Source: Clostridiales bacterium (GTDB lineage Bacteria > Bacillota > Clostridia > Tissierellales > Dethiosulfatibacteraceae). From it: a stretch of 6,124 bases of DNA. This document shows positions 1 through 5,984 of the stretch, one piece after another. Where the stretch lies: NCBI GenBank assembly GCA_003446975.1, contig DMAP01000005.1, positions 1 to 6,124 of the forward strand. Reading direction: 5' to 3'. Every line of letters starts with the position of its first letter. Within the stretch, counting starts at the first letter, position 1. The position numbers and the translations under genes are program-made. Under the pieces are notes generated by a model. That model saw nothing but the letters and a program-made list of their open reading frames with translations. It ran no database searches and had not been told where the DNA came from.

Positions 1-2
1 TA

Positions 3-1055
3 TCCTCGGGTAAATGGCAGATTCATATCGATAGGTTGCTTGCTGATAAACGCCTGGTTTATTTCTATCCGGATATTATCCGTACTGGAAACATTCAAAA
101 ACCACATCTCGATGTGTTGCTAGATCTGATTCGTAAAGACGTTGTTTCCCCTGACAGGGCTAATTGCCTGAGGTACGGCAGTGTAACTGAAGGTATAGAT
201 CCTCAAACAATTGCCGATTTTTGCCTGTCATTGGCAAAACTTGGTAGCCAAGCAAGCTGGTCAGCATTGGATATTATTTACATGTACTGCTTTGGCAACA
301 AGGGCAGTATTGAAAAAATCCGCGAGCCACTCAAACTATTGGTCATAGAAGTCCCGCTACATAAGGATCAAACAGTAACAGCAATGGATGCTCATCACTG
401 GCACGATATGGCAGAAAAATTGTTGAAAGTGCATGATAAAGAGTTTGCTATTGCTTTATCCAATCAACTTATTTCTGCCTGTCGGCTTGGTTTAAATCAC
501 GGAGATATCTGGCATTACACCAAGCCCCTGTTAAGCGATCTTATGCGCGATTATGGTGATTCGCTCTGGCCAATGTTTGGTAATGCGATCGCACAGGCTA
601 AGGGAATTGAGCTGTATTGGCTTCAACAGTTGCTTGATAGAGAAAATAGTTTTTCAAACCAGATGCCGAGCGTTTTATCGATGGTGCCAGTGGATAGTGT
701 GATTTCTTGGTGTGAAGAGCTTCCCGAGTTAGGGCCCAGCTTTGTTGCAAATTGTGTAAATATCTTGGAGACAGTAGATGGGATGCAACAGCCTTCTAAG
801 TTATTTGTCGCATTACTTGTGAGCTTTGGAGATGATAAACGTGTTGCCAGTTCTCTTTCGGCAAATATGGGCACTCGTGGCTGGTCTGGGTCGCTAGTGC
901 CGTATCTTGAAGCGGATAAAGCGGCCCTTGGCCTCTTACTCGAACATGAAAGCGGTAATGTCAGGCGATGGATAAAAAACCATATAGATTACATTGACCG
1001 GCAAATCCAAGATGAGTCTATCAAAGATGATGAGCAAAATTTAGGTATATTTTAA
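3..1055 (+). CDS. C-terminal part of a large alpha-helical protein of unknown function (5' end outside the window)
   Basis: The reading frame is open from the left edge to TAA at 1053-1055, giving about 350 residues. A TTG at 36 could serve as a start, but 11 in-frame sense codons precede it within the window and it has only an AGG directly abutting it, not a properly spaced ribosome binding site. I therefore read this as the 3' end of a longer gene. The product is rich in Leu, Ala and charged residues arranged as successive amphipathic helices, suggesting a HEAT/TPR-like solenoid. No P-loop, nuclease motif, signal peptide or membrane segment is visible. Near the end are a GWSGS motif (879-893) and a V-R-R-W segment (960-971), followed by a charged helix and an acidic tail. 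As I recall, similar endings occur in large bacterial proteins, some of them ATPase-type (STAND/NACHT) defence proteins, but the part that would prove this is missing. Coding status is fairly certain; function is unknown. Confidence 0.72.
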   Translation, partial: SSGKWQIHIDRLLADKRLVYFYPDIIRTGNIQKPHLDVLLDLIRKDVVSPDRANCLRYGSVTEGIDPQTIADFCLSLAKLGSQASWSALDIIYMYCFGNKGSIEKIREPLKLLVIEVPLHKDQTVTAMDAHHWHDMAEKLLKVHDKEFAIALSNQLISACRLGLNHGDIWHYTKPLLSDLMRDYGDSLWPMFGNAIAQAKGIELYWLQQLLDRENSFSNQMPSVLSMVPVDSVISWCEELPELGPSFVANCVNILETVDGMQQPSKLFVALLVSFGDDKRVASSLSANMGTRGWSGSLVPYLEADKAALGLLLEHESGNVRRWIKNHIDYIDRQIQDESIKDDEQNLGIF

Positions 1056-1181
1056 AAATAAGCAACAAACTATCAATTCCAATCATGTTCGCTGAATATT
1101 TAGGTTCAGAGTAAATTTAAACTTGTGTAAACTGCCAGAGGACCCCTCTACATTTCGTAAATCCATCCCCAGGTTAATAGA

Positions 1182-1221
1182 TCTACTGTATCTTTGATGC
1201 CGTCAGTCAAGATACAGTGGA
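1182..1221. repeat. Inverted repeat A (13-bp stem, alternative to repeat B)
   Basis: Arm 1182-1194 pairs with 1209-1221. Ten consecutive perfect pairs (ACTGTATCTT with AAGATACAGT) are extended outward by one G-T and two Watson-Crick pairs. The 14-nt loop could add GA/TC pairing beyond a one-base bulge. The stem is AT-rich and has no following T run, so it does not look like an intrinsic terminator. Its right arm overlaps the left arm of repeat B, so both cannot form at once in RNA. Confidence 0.75.
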
Positions 1222-1233
1222 ACTATCTTGACT
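1205..1233. repeat. Inverted repeat B (perfect 10-bp arms, 9-nt loop)
   Basis: AGTCAAGATA at 1205-1214 is the exact reverse complement of TATCTTGACT at 1224-1233, with loop CAGTGGAAC. The left arm shares AAGATA (1209-1214) with repeat A, so the TATCTT core occurs three times in alternating orientation (1189, 1209, 1224). This arrangement fits either dyad operator sites for a dimeric regulator or alternative RNA stems. The right arm contains TTGACT, a good -35 match, which favours an operator overlapping a promoter. Confidence 0.75.
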
Positions 1234-1255
1234 TTGGAATCGCCATAAATTTGAT
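1228..1255 (+). promoter_or_regulatory. Possible sigma70-type promoter for the Ymh-type gene
   Basis: TTGACT (1228-1233) matches five of six bases of the -35 consensus. It is followed after 16 nt by TTTGAT (1250-1255), which matches four of six of the -10 consensus. The -35 lies within the right arm of inverted repeat B, so a repressor bound to the dyad would block it. Transcription would begin near 1262, leaving a leader of roughly 115 nt to the ATG at 1377 or about 40 nt to the TTG at 1305. The -10 is weak, so this is tentative. Confidence 0.25.
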
Positions 1256-1376
1256 TGTCCAAGACACGACTTAGGCGGCTTATGTCATTTATTGAGTCGA
1301 AGGCTTGGGGAGAGTTCCGGCTGGATTTGTGATTTGTACAATTAAGTGCAACAGACTAAAAACTGACAGAAAGGAT

Positions 1377-2228
1377 ATGGAAATTCAATTCGCAGGAATA
1401 GCTGGAATCACACAGCAATGCATAGATGCAGTTTTAAGATATCTGCAATACGGCGGTTCGATAAAAAAGATTGTAATTCTCACCAACAACCACAATCATG
1501 CTTTAGTTCTTTACACAGAGCAAGCTGAGGTCGTCGCGATCAAGGCTGGATTTGCTTCTGGCTATCCAGGAGAAGGTCCACGCGGGTTTGCTTATATTCT
1601 TACGCTCTTAAATACACTCGAGATTGAGATCAATGAGTATGATATTGCAAGGAATGTCATTGAAAAAATCGATTGCTCACGTCTAACAGACTCCGAATTA
1701 GATAAAATAGTAAACTCGAGGCCTGTGAGGCCAACTCGTTGGCGCAACTATATTTATGATTTAGAAAACAAGTATTCAACAAAAGAACTACTGGCAAGAT
1801 TTCCTTATGTTATCCCTTTTTCGATCATTGATTCCAGACTATTTGATCTTTCAGCTTCATTCTGGGATGCTCCCGGTGACAAGATTCTTCAGGGATTCAA
1901 GAGACTTGAAGATGTGATTCGCGAACGCTGTGAACTTGACAATCATGGTAGCAAACTGTTTCAGAAGGCGTTCCTTGGAGATAAGTCAATATTGCTCTGG
2001 CCCGGCTTGAATACTGGAGAGATTACAGGCCGTGCTAATCTGTTTATCTCTACATATGGGGCGTTCCGAAATCGGAGAGCACACAAAGAAATAAAAGAGG
2101 ATCCCAAGAGTCAATTAACTGAATTCCTGGCACTAAATTTGTTATTCATATTGGAAGCTGAATCAAAGGTAAGATTTAACAATGGCGATCAAGGTGTATC
2201 AGTTGATACTGATGCCAATTCCCAATAG
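1377..2228 (+). CDS. TIGR02391 (Ymh-type) protein with a HEPN-like RNxxAH motif
   Basis: The 283-residue product is probably cytosolic, with no signal peptide or membrane helix. The N-terminal half (about 1-125) is a domain I cannot name. It carries G-F-A-S-G-Y-P-G-E-G-P-R-G at residues 58-70 and an R-P-x-R-P-x-R-W stretch before the linker. The C-terminal half (about 150-270) fits the TIGR02391/Ymh family: a helix starting L-F-D-L, a second helix K-R-L-E-D-V-I-R-E-R, then G-A-F-R-N-R-R-A-H-K ending at about 237. R231-N-x-x-x-H236 satisfies the Rx4-6H pattern of HEPN ribonucleases, so RNA cleavage is a reasonable inference but unproven. The start is uncertain. ATG 1377 has AAGGA only 1 nt away, and the frame runs back to TTG 1305 and GTG 1329. 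I prefer 1377 because the domain begins there and the 24 extra residues look unstructured and basic. The gene stands alone between non-coding spacers of about 320 and 177 nt. Confidence 0.8.
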   Translation: MEIQFAGIAGITQQCIDAVLRYLQYGGSIKKIVILTNNHNHALVLYTEQAEVVAIKAGFASGYPGEGPRGFAYILTLLNTLEIEINEYDIARNVIEKIDCSRLTDSELDKIVNSRPVRPTRWRNYIYDLENKYSTKELLARFPYVIPFSIIDSRLFDLSASFWDAPGDKILQGFKRLEDVIRERCELDNHGSKLFQKAFLGDKSILLWPGLNTGEITGRANLFISTYGAFRNRRAHKEIKEDPKSQLTEFLALNLLFILEAESKVRFNNGDQGVSVDTDANSQ

Positions 2229-2265
2229 ACAAAAAAGTGTGCTAAAAAAACGTGGCTGTAAATGC

Positions 2266-2294
2266 TAAACAGAGTCGTCTTTTCTGTTTATTTT
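2266..2294 (+). terminator. Weak hairpin with short T run, possible terminator of the Ymh-type gene
   Basis: TAAACAGA (2266-2273) and TCTGTTTA (2283-2290) form a perfect 8-bp inverted repeat with a 9-nt loop, followed directly by TTTT (2291-2294). It lies 38 nt after the stop at 2228, where a terminator is expected. The stem has only two G-C pairs and the T run is short, so termination would be weak. It could equally be a regulatory dyad upstream of the AAA+ gene. Confidence 0.35.
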
Positions 2295-2394
2295 GGTTAA
2301 TGTTATCTATAAAGTTACTCGGAAACCAAATACATCATGATTACTTTTCTACAACCAGTAATTGAGGTGACATTTATCTGCATTATTAATTTTT

Positions 2395-2398
2395 AAGG
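2395..2398 (+). promoter_or_regulatory. Ribosome binding site of the AAA+ ATPase gene
   Basis: AAGG lies 7 nt before the ATG at 2406. This, with the family-typical N-terminus that follows, fixes the start codon. Confidence 0.6.
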
Positions 2399-2405
2399 CT
2401 AAGTT

Positions 2406-3374
2406 ATGGCAACAGCAGAACAAATAAAATCATTGATTCGATCTCGGTTTAGCGATGACTCGGAGCGATTTTATTCAATTGCACTTCAAGTAGCAGCCCA
2501 TGAAGCACGGCAAGGGCATACAGCTCTTGCCCATGACATTCGCGACCTTATTGATGCCGAGCGCAAGAAAAAAAGCCCGCATATTATTGCTTTTCCAAAG
2601 AACTTGCAAGGATTGGTATTGACAGAAGAGCCCTCAACACCGATCACAGCCATGGTAACGCCAAATATTATTCGAGAACGTTTGAATAGGGTTTTACATG
2701 AATATCGCCAGCAAGGAAAATTAAAATCTCACGGATTACGACATCGGCGTAAGATATTGTTAATAGGCCCCCCTGGAACCGGTAAAACTATGAGTGCAAA
2801 GGTACTTGCCAATGAACTCCACTTGCAATTACATACAATTCAGGTGGATCGACTGGTTACCAAATTTATGGGGGAGACTAGCGCAAAACTACGTCAAATT
2901 TTTGATTTGATTCAGCAGGAACACGGCGTCTATCTCTTTGATGAATTTGATGCAATTGGTGGTGATCGCTCCTTAAATAATGAAGTGGGTGAGATGCGGC
3001 GTGTGCTTAATGCTTTTCTCCAGTTCATTGAACAAGACACCTCGGATAGTCTTATTATTGCAGCAACAAATAATCCTAATCTCCTTGATCGAGCCTTATT
3101 CCGACGCTTTGATGATGTTCTCTATTACGAAAACCCAGAGATTGAAGAACGAAAATCATTAATTGCTAATGTGTTGGGGACGTTTATAGTTTCTCGTTTT
3201 AGCTGGAAGCAAGTCCTGCAAGAGAGCGCCGGACTCAGCTACTCGGAAATTGATCACTCCTGTCGAGATGCTATTAAAAATGCAATTCTTGCTGATCGAA
3301 AAAAAATCTCCGCAAAGCAACTTTTGATTACTATTAAAGAACGAAAAGGAACACATCAGGGAATTAGGGTGTAA
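2406..3374 (+). CDS. ietA: AAA+ ATPase, IetA-like partner of the S8 protease
   Basis: This 322-residue ATPase is of the classic FtsH/Cdc48-like AAA type. The N-terminal 60 residues form a helical region (I-K-S-L-I-R-S onward, then H-E-A-R-Q-G-H and D-L-I-D-A) that I recall from ATPases paired with subtilases. The AAA core has Walker A GPPGTGKT at 121-128, Walker B Y-L-F-D-E-F-D with catalytic D179-E180, sensor-1 A-T-N-N around N222-N223, and paired arginines R233-R234 (arginine finger) in F-R-R-F-D. The C-terminal lid contains G-L-S-Y-S-E-I-D (276-283). No key residue is missing and there is no membrane anchor. The stop precedes the protease start by only 5 nt, implying one transcript and coupled translation. 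In ietAS modules the ATPase acts as antitoxin or regulator of the protease; that role here is inferred from family and order. The protein substrate is unknown. Confidence 0.88.
   Translation: MATAEQIKSLIRSRFSDDSERFYSIALQVAAHEARQGHTALAHDIRDLIDAERKKKSPHIIAFPKNLQGLVLTEEPSTPITAMVTPNIIRERLNRVLHEYRQQGKLKSHGLRHRRKILLIGPPGTGKTMSAKVLANELHLQLHTIQVDRLVTKFMGETSAKLRQIFDLIQQEHGVYLFDEFDAIGGDRSLNNEVGEMRRVLNAFLQFIEQDTSDSLIIAATNNPNLLDRALFRRFDDVLYYENPEIEERKSLIANVLGTFIVSRFSWKQVLQESAGLSYSEIDHSCRDAIKNAILADRKKISAKQLLITIKERKGTHQGIRV
3366..3369 (+). promoter_or_regulatory. Ribosome binding site of the protease gene, inside the ATPase gene
   Basis: AGGG in the last codons of the ATPase gene lies 10 nt before ATG 3380, which itself is 5 nt after the TAA at 3372-3374. 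This arrangement suggests translational coupling, keeping ATPase and protease production linked. Confidence 0.45.
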
Positions 3375-3379
3375 TCGAA

Positions 3380-5887
3380 ATGCCTGCGAACTTACCTCAT
3401 CTCGTTGTAGCAGACTTTTCACAAGAGAGCTTTACCGGAACGGGTGGAGGTCCTCAGATACCCCGCCCGCCCAGGGCTCGAAACGAACATAGTGCTTTAT
3501 TAAGACAACAGTTGAATCAGGCTTGGACGGAAGCAGAAAATGATGCTGTTGTTTACCAATCTCACCGAAATGGGGTTTATCTTGAATTTAAAGGGGAAGA
3601 GGGCTACAGACTTATCACCAAAAGTCTGGAGAAATTAAACGGATCTTCCACCAATCGGACTCGACTCCTTAATGTTCGTAAAGAGCTTGTTCAAACAGAG
3701 ATTGGAGCACCACCAAAAGAAATTGTATTTGCAACTATCTTTGTACCAAACGCAAAAAAAGAGCTCCTTTTTAAACAGATTGACAAATATGCTTCTGAAG
3801 ATAATGCCAGATCTGGTCAACCTAAAAATGCAGCGTTGCTTGAAAGCGTTTCCAATATCCGCAAAGCTCTTGAAATTGAGTCGTTCTGGCAGGATGTAAA
3901 AGACTTGATACCAAAAGATTCGCCAGAATGGTGTGAAGTTTGGCTCAGTTCCGATCAAGATGAAGTAATTCAACGATTTAATACTTTGCTTAGTCAGCAA
4001 CAGATCAATTCCACAACCGGTATCATTTGCTTTCCAGAACGGGCAGTCAAAATTATCCATGCTAATCGCAGTCAGTTGGAAACAATAACACGATTGTCAG
4101 ATGATATAGCTGAATACCGGCGTGCCAAAGAAACATCCGCTTTTTGGCTGGAGCAGGAGAACCAGGTCCAAGCCGAATGGATAAGCAACATCCTTGAACG
4201 TCTGAAATTTGACGAGAACTCTAATGTTGCTATTTGCATTCTAGATACTGGTGTGAATAATGGCCATCCGCTTCTTGGGCCTTGCCTCTTATCTGAAGAC
4301 TGCCAAAGTGTAAATCCTTACTGGGGAAGTCATGACCATAATAAACATGGCACGTTAATGGCGGGCGTCTCTGCCTATGGCAATTTTCAGGAGATTTTGA
4401 CTCATAGTGAGAATATTTGCTTAAATCATTGCCTCGAATCTGTCAAAATTTTACCTCCAAATGGAGCATCAGATCCAGAGTTATGGGGGTATATAACCTC
4501 TCAGGGTGTTTCCAGGGCCTTAATTCAAGCACCAGGCAGGAAGCGGGTTACTTGTATGGCTATAAACTCTGTTGATACCAGGGATCAAGGGAGACCTTCT
4601 TCCTGGTCTGCTGAATTGGATCAAATTTGTTCCGGCACTGATAACAATGGCAATAAACTCTTCATTGTCAGCGGTGGCAATTGCAATGAGACCAGAACAT
4701 TAGAAGAATGTAGTGATTATCCAGGAACACAGGTACGGGAATCAATTCATGACCCTGCTCAATCCTGGAATGCATTAACAGTTGGAGCATTCACAAAACT
4801 TATCCATATCAGTGACGCTACCCTCTCTGGCTATGAGCCAATAGCACCAGCAGGCGGATTATCGCCTTTTTCTACAACCTCTTTGACGTGGGATGAAAAA
4901 TGGCCAATTAAGCCCGAGATTATGATGGAAGGCGGAAATCTTGCGAAAGATGCCTCCGGCTTCGTCACAGAATGTGATGATTTTTCTTTACTGTCCACTT
5001 TTTACGATCCTCAAGAAGCCCATTTCTACCCCTTCAATATGACAAGTGCGGCTACGGCTCAAGCCGCATGGTTTGCAGCACAGATTCAAGCAGAGTATCC
5101 AGATTATTGGCCAGAGACAATTCGCGGACTGTTAGTTCATTCAGCCGAATGGACTGATACAATGAAACAACATTTCCTGCCAGATGAGACAAAAACTTCT
5201 TACAAGCAGCTAATTAGAATTTGTGGGTATGGAGTGCCCGATTTAGAAAAAGCGCGATTTTCTGCGAGAAACAGTCTCACGTTAATTGCGCAGTCAGAAT
5301 TGCAGCCGTTTGATAAAAAGGTGAGCGGTAATGGCTTTTGCACTAAAGATATGCATCTATATGAACTGCCATGGCCTAAAGAAGTACTGGAGTCTCTTAC
5401 TGCTGAGACCAGAGTTCAGATGAGAATCACACTATCTTATTTCATAGAACCTGGGCCTGGTGAAATTGGTTGGCAAGATCGCTATCGATATGCATCACAC
5501 GGATTGCGGTTTCATTTGAACTCACCTGGAGAAGAAAAAGAACATTTTAAGCGACGCATCAATGTTGCAGCAAGAGATGAAGAAAATGGGCATCCAGGCA
5601 CCTCAAGCGCATCAGATTATTGGGTCCTGGGAGGGCAAGCCCGTAACAAAGGATCAATTCATTCAGATATATGGAAGGGCTATGCTTCTGATTTGGCAAC
5701 ATCTAACTTGATAGCTATCCTCCCAACAATTGGTTGGTGGCGTGAACGTGCACATCTTGGTAAGTGGGATAAAAAGACACGCTATGCACTTATTGTCACC
5801 ATAACTACCCCTGCACAAAGTGAGGATATTTACACCCCTGTCGCAATCAAACTAGGTATTCCTGTTCCTGTCGAAATCAACGTTTAG
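3380..5887 (+). CDS. ietS: Subtilisin-like S8 serine protease, IetS-like
   Basis: This is a large 835-residue subtilase with an intact catalytic set. Asp289 lies in I-L-D-T-G-V, His323 in N-K-H-G-T, the oxyanion Asn434 in V-S-G-G-N, and Ser556 in M-T-S-A-A-T-A-Q. The Ser block differs from the usual G-T-S-M-A-x-P, with Met for Gly before T-S and Gln where Pro normally sits. About 280 residues precede the catalytic domain. They comprise a Gly/Pro-rich tail (21-35), an alpha/beta region including A-T-I-F-V-P (118-123), and W-x-E-V-W-type segments, perhaps a sensor or built-in inhibitor. After the protease domain comes a beta-rich C-terminal domain with M-R-I-T-L-S-Y-F (681-688), S-H-G-L-R-F (706-711), G-S-I-H-S-D-I-W (758-765) and G-W-W-R (785-788). 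There is no signal peptide, so it should act in the cytosol, unlike secreted subtilisins. The order, 5-nt spacing and architecture match ietS, the toxic effector of ietAS plasmid-stability and anti-phage modules. Confidence 0.88.
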   Translation: MPANLPHLVVADFSQESFTGTGGGPQIPRPPRARNEHSALLRQQLNQAWTEAENDAVVYQSHRNGVYLEFKGEEGYRLITKSLEKLNGSSTNRTRLLNVRKELVQTEIGAPPKEIVFATIFVPNAKKELLFKQIDKYASEDNARSGQPKNAALLESVSNIRKALEIESFWQDVKDLIPKDSPEWCEVWLSSDQDEVIQRFNTLLSQQQINSTTGIICFPERAVKIIHANRSQLETITRLSDDIAEYRRAKETSAFWLEQENQVQAEWISNILERLKFDENSNVAICILDTGVNNGHPLLGPCLLSEDCQSVNPYWGSHDHNKHGTLMAGVSAYGNFQEILTHSENICLNHCLESVKILPPNGASDPELWGYITSQGVSRALIQAPGRKRVTCMAINSVDTRDQGRPSSWSAELDQICSGTDNNGNKLFIVSGGNCNETRTLEECSDYPGTQVRESIHDPAQSWNALTVGAFTKLIHISDATLSGYEPIAPAGGLSPFSTTSLTWDEKWPIKPEIMMEGGNLAKDASGFVTECDDFSLLSTFYDPQEAHFYPFNMTSAATAQAAWFAAQIQAEYPDYWPETIRGLLVHSAEWTDTMKQHFLPDETKTSYKQLIRICGYGVPDLEKARFSARNSLTLIAQSELQPFDKKVSGNGFCTKDMHLYELPWPKEVLESLTAETRVQMRITLSYFIEPGPGEIGWQDRYRYASHGLRFHLNSPGEEKEHFKRRINVAARDEENGHPGTSSASDYWVLGGQARNKGSIHSDIWKGYASDLATSNLIAILPTIGWWRERAHLGKWDKKTRYALIVTITTPAQSEDIYTPVAIKLGIPVPVEINV

Positions 5888-5976
5888 AATGACATAAAAA
5901 GGTGGGTCTTTGCTTGACTCATCTAAAATGCAAAATTTTCCTGGATGTCGATTTTGCAATAGTCCAGATATCTCCT
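5888..5976 (+). other. Short region after the protease gene with two overlapping open frames
   Basis: There is no terminator after the protease stop. A good ribosome binding site-like AAGGTGG (5899-5905) sits 8 nt before TTG 5914, which is in frame with the small downstream gene, and 4 nt before TTG 5910, which is in frame with the zinc-knuckle-like peptide. Translation beginning in either frame is therefore possible. The downstream ATG at 5977 has no ribosome binding site of its own. Confidence 0.45.
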
Positions 5977-5984
5977 ATGCATGA
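5928..5984 (+). pseudogene. Short CxxC zinc-knuckle-like peptide, probably the frameshifted N-terminus of the following gene
   Basis: The frame from ATG 5928 encodes 18 residues containing P-G-C-R-F-C-N-S-P-D-I-S and ends at TGA 5982-5984. C-x-x-C-x-S followed by D-I is the usual first half of a zinc ribbon, and such a string is unlikely to arise by chance in a non-coding frame. In-frame codons continue upstream to TTG 5910. The peptide ends exactly where the next frame becomes convincing. Dropping one base at the TGA would join it to D-N-R-S-D-N-I-F. I infer a single ancestral gene broken by a one-base shift. Alternatives are two overlapping small ORFs or a sequencing error. The second Cys pair of a full zinc site is not visible. 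Confidence 0.4.
5929..5958. repeat. 8-bp perfect inverted repeat
   Basis: TGCAAAAT (5929-5936) and ATTTTGCA (5951-5958) are exact reverse complements separated by 14 nt. There is no T run after the right arm, so it is not an obvious terminator. It lies inside the CxxC peptide frame, where it may be fortuitous, or in a leader where it could be a small operator or RNA hairpin. Confidence 0.5.

Larger units (their letters stand above)
1056..1376. other. Long intergenic region with inverted repeats and no supportable gene
   Basis: About 320 bases separate the helical-repeat gene from the Ymh-type gene. No convincing protein is encoded: the longest ATG frame I read (1197-1274, 25 codons) has no ribosome binding site. 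Immediately after the first gene there is no hairpin followed by a T run, so its terminator is not evident. The notable content is the pair of overlapping inverted repeats at 1182-1233. A minor perfect 5-bp hairpin with a 3-nt loop (AGAGG/CCTCT, 1137-1149) is also present but has no T tract. The right part contains a possible promoter and an in-frame TTG (1305) that could extend the next gene. Confidence 0.7.
2229..2405. other. Spacer upstream of the ietAS-like operon
   Basis: This 177-nt AT-rich spacer holds two A tracts (2231-2236 and 2244-2250), the weak hairpin at 2266-2294, and no ORF of note. It must contain the operon promoter if the operon is independently transcribed, but no clear one stands out. 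TATAAA at 2308-2313 lacks a good -35, and TTGAGG (2362) with TATTAA (2384) would start transcription on top of the ribosome binding site. Confidence 0.6.

Noticed and set aside
585..592. GCGATCGC (HIP1-like octamer) as evidence of a cyanobacterial host
   Set aside because: Only one copy was noticed in six kilobases; genomes that use HIP1 usually show several, so this can be chance.
623..874. Minus-strand 83-codon ORF within the first gene
   Set aside because: It lies wholly inside a longer, more protein-like + frame, with no ribosome binding site and no domain character.
1137..1149. AGAGG/CCTCT hairpin as terminator of the first gene
   Set aside because: Only 5 bp, more than 80 nt from the stop codon and not followed by a T run.
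1197..1274. 25-codon ORF in the long intergenic region
   Set aside because: No ribosome binding site, and it runs through the inverted repeats, which explain the sequence better.
2362..2389. TTGAGG-16-TATTAA as promoter of the ATPase gene
   Set aside because: Predicted transcription start near 2396 would fall within the AAGG ribosome binding site.
2980..3162. 60-codon + ORF within the ATPase gene (also the 3159-3422 minus and 3672-3899 plus ORFs)
   Set aside because: These overlap genes with clear domain motifs and show no independent start signals.
3635..4060. Minus-strand 141-codon ORF within the protease gene
   Set aside because: Cys/Phe-rich low-quality translation opposite a family-matching protease frame; a shadow.
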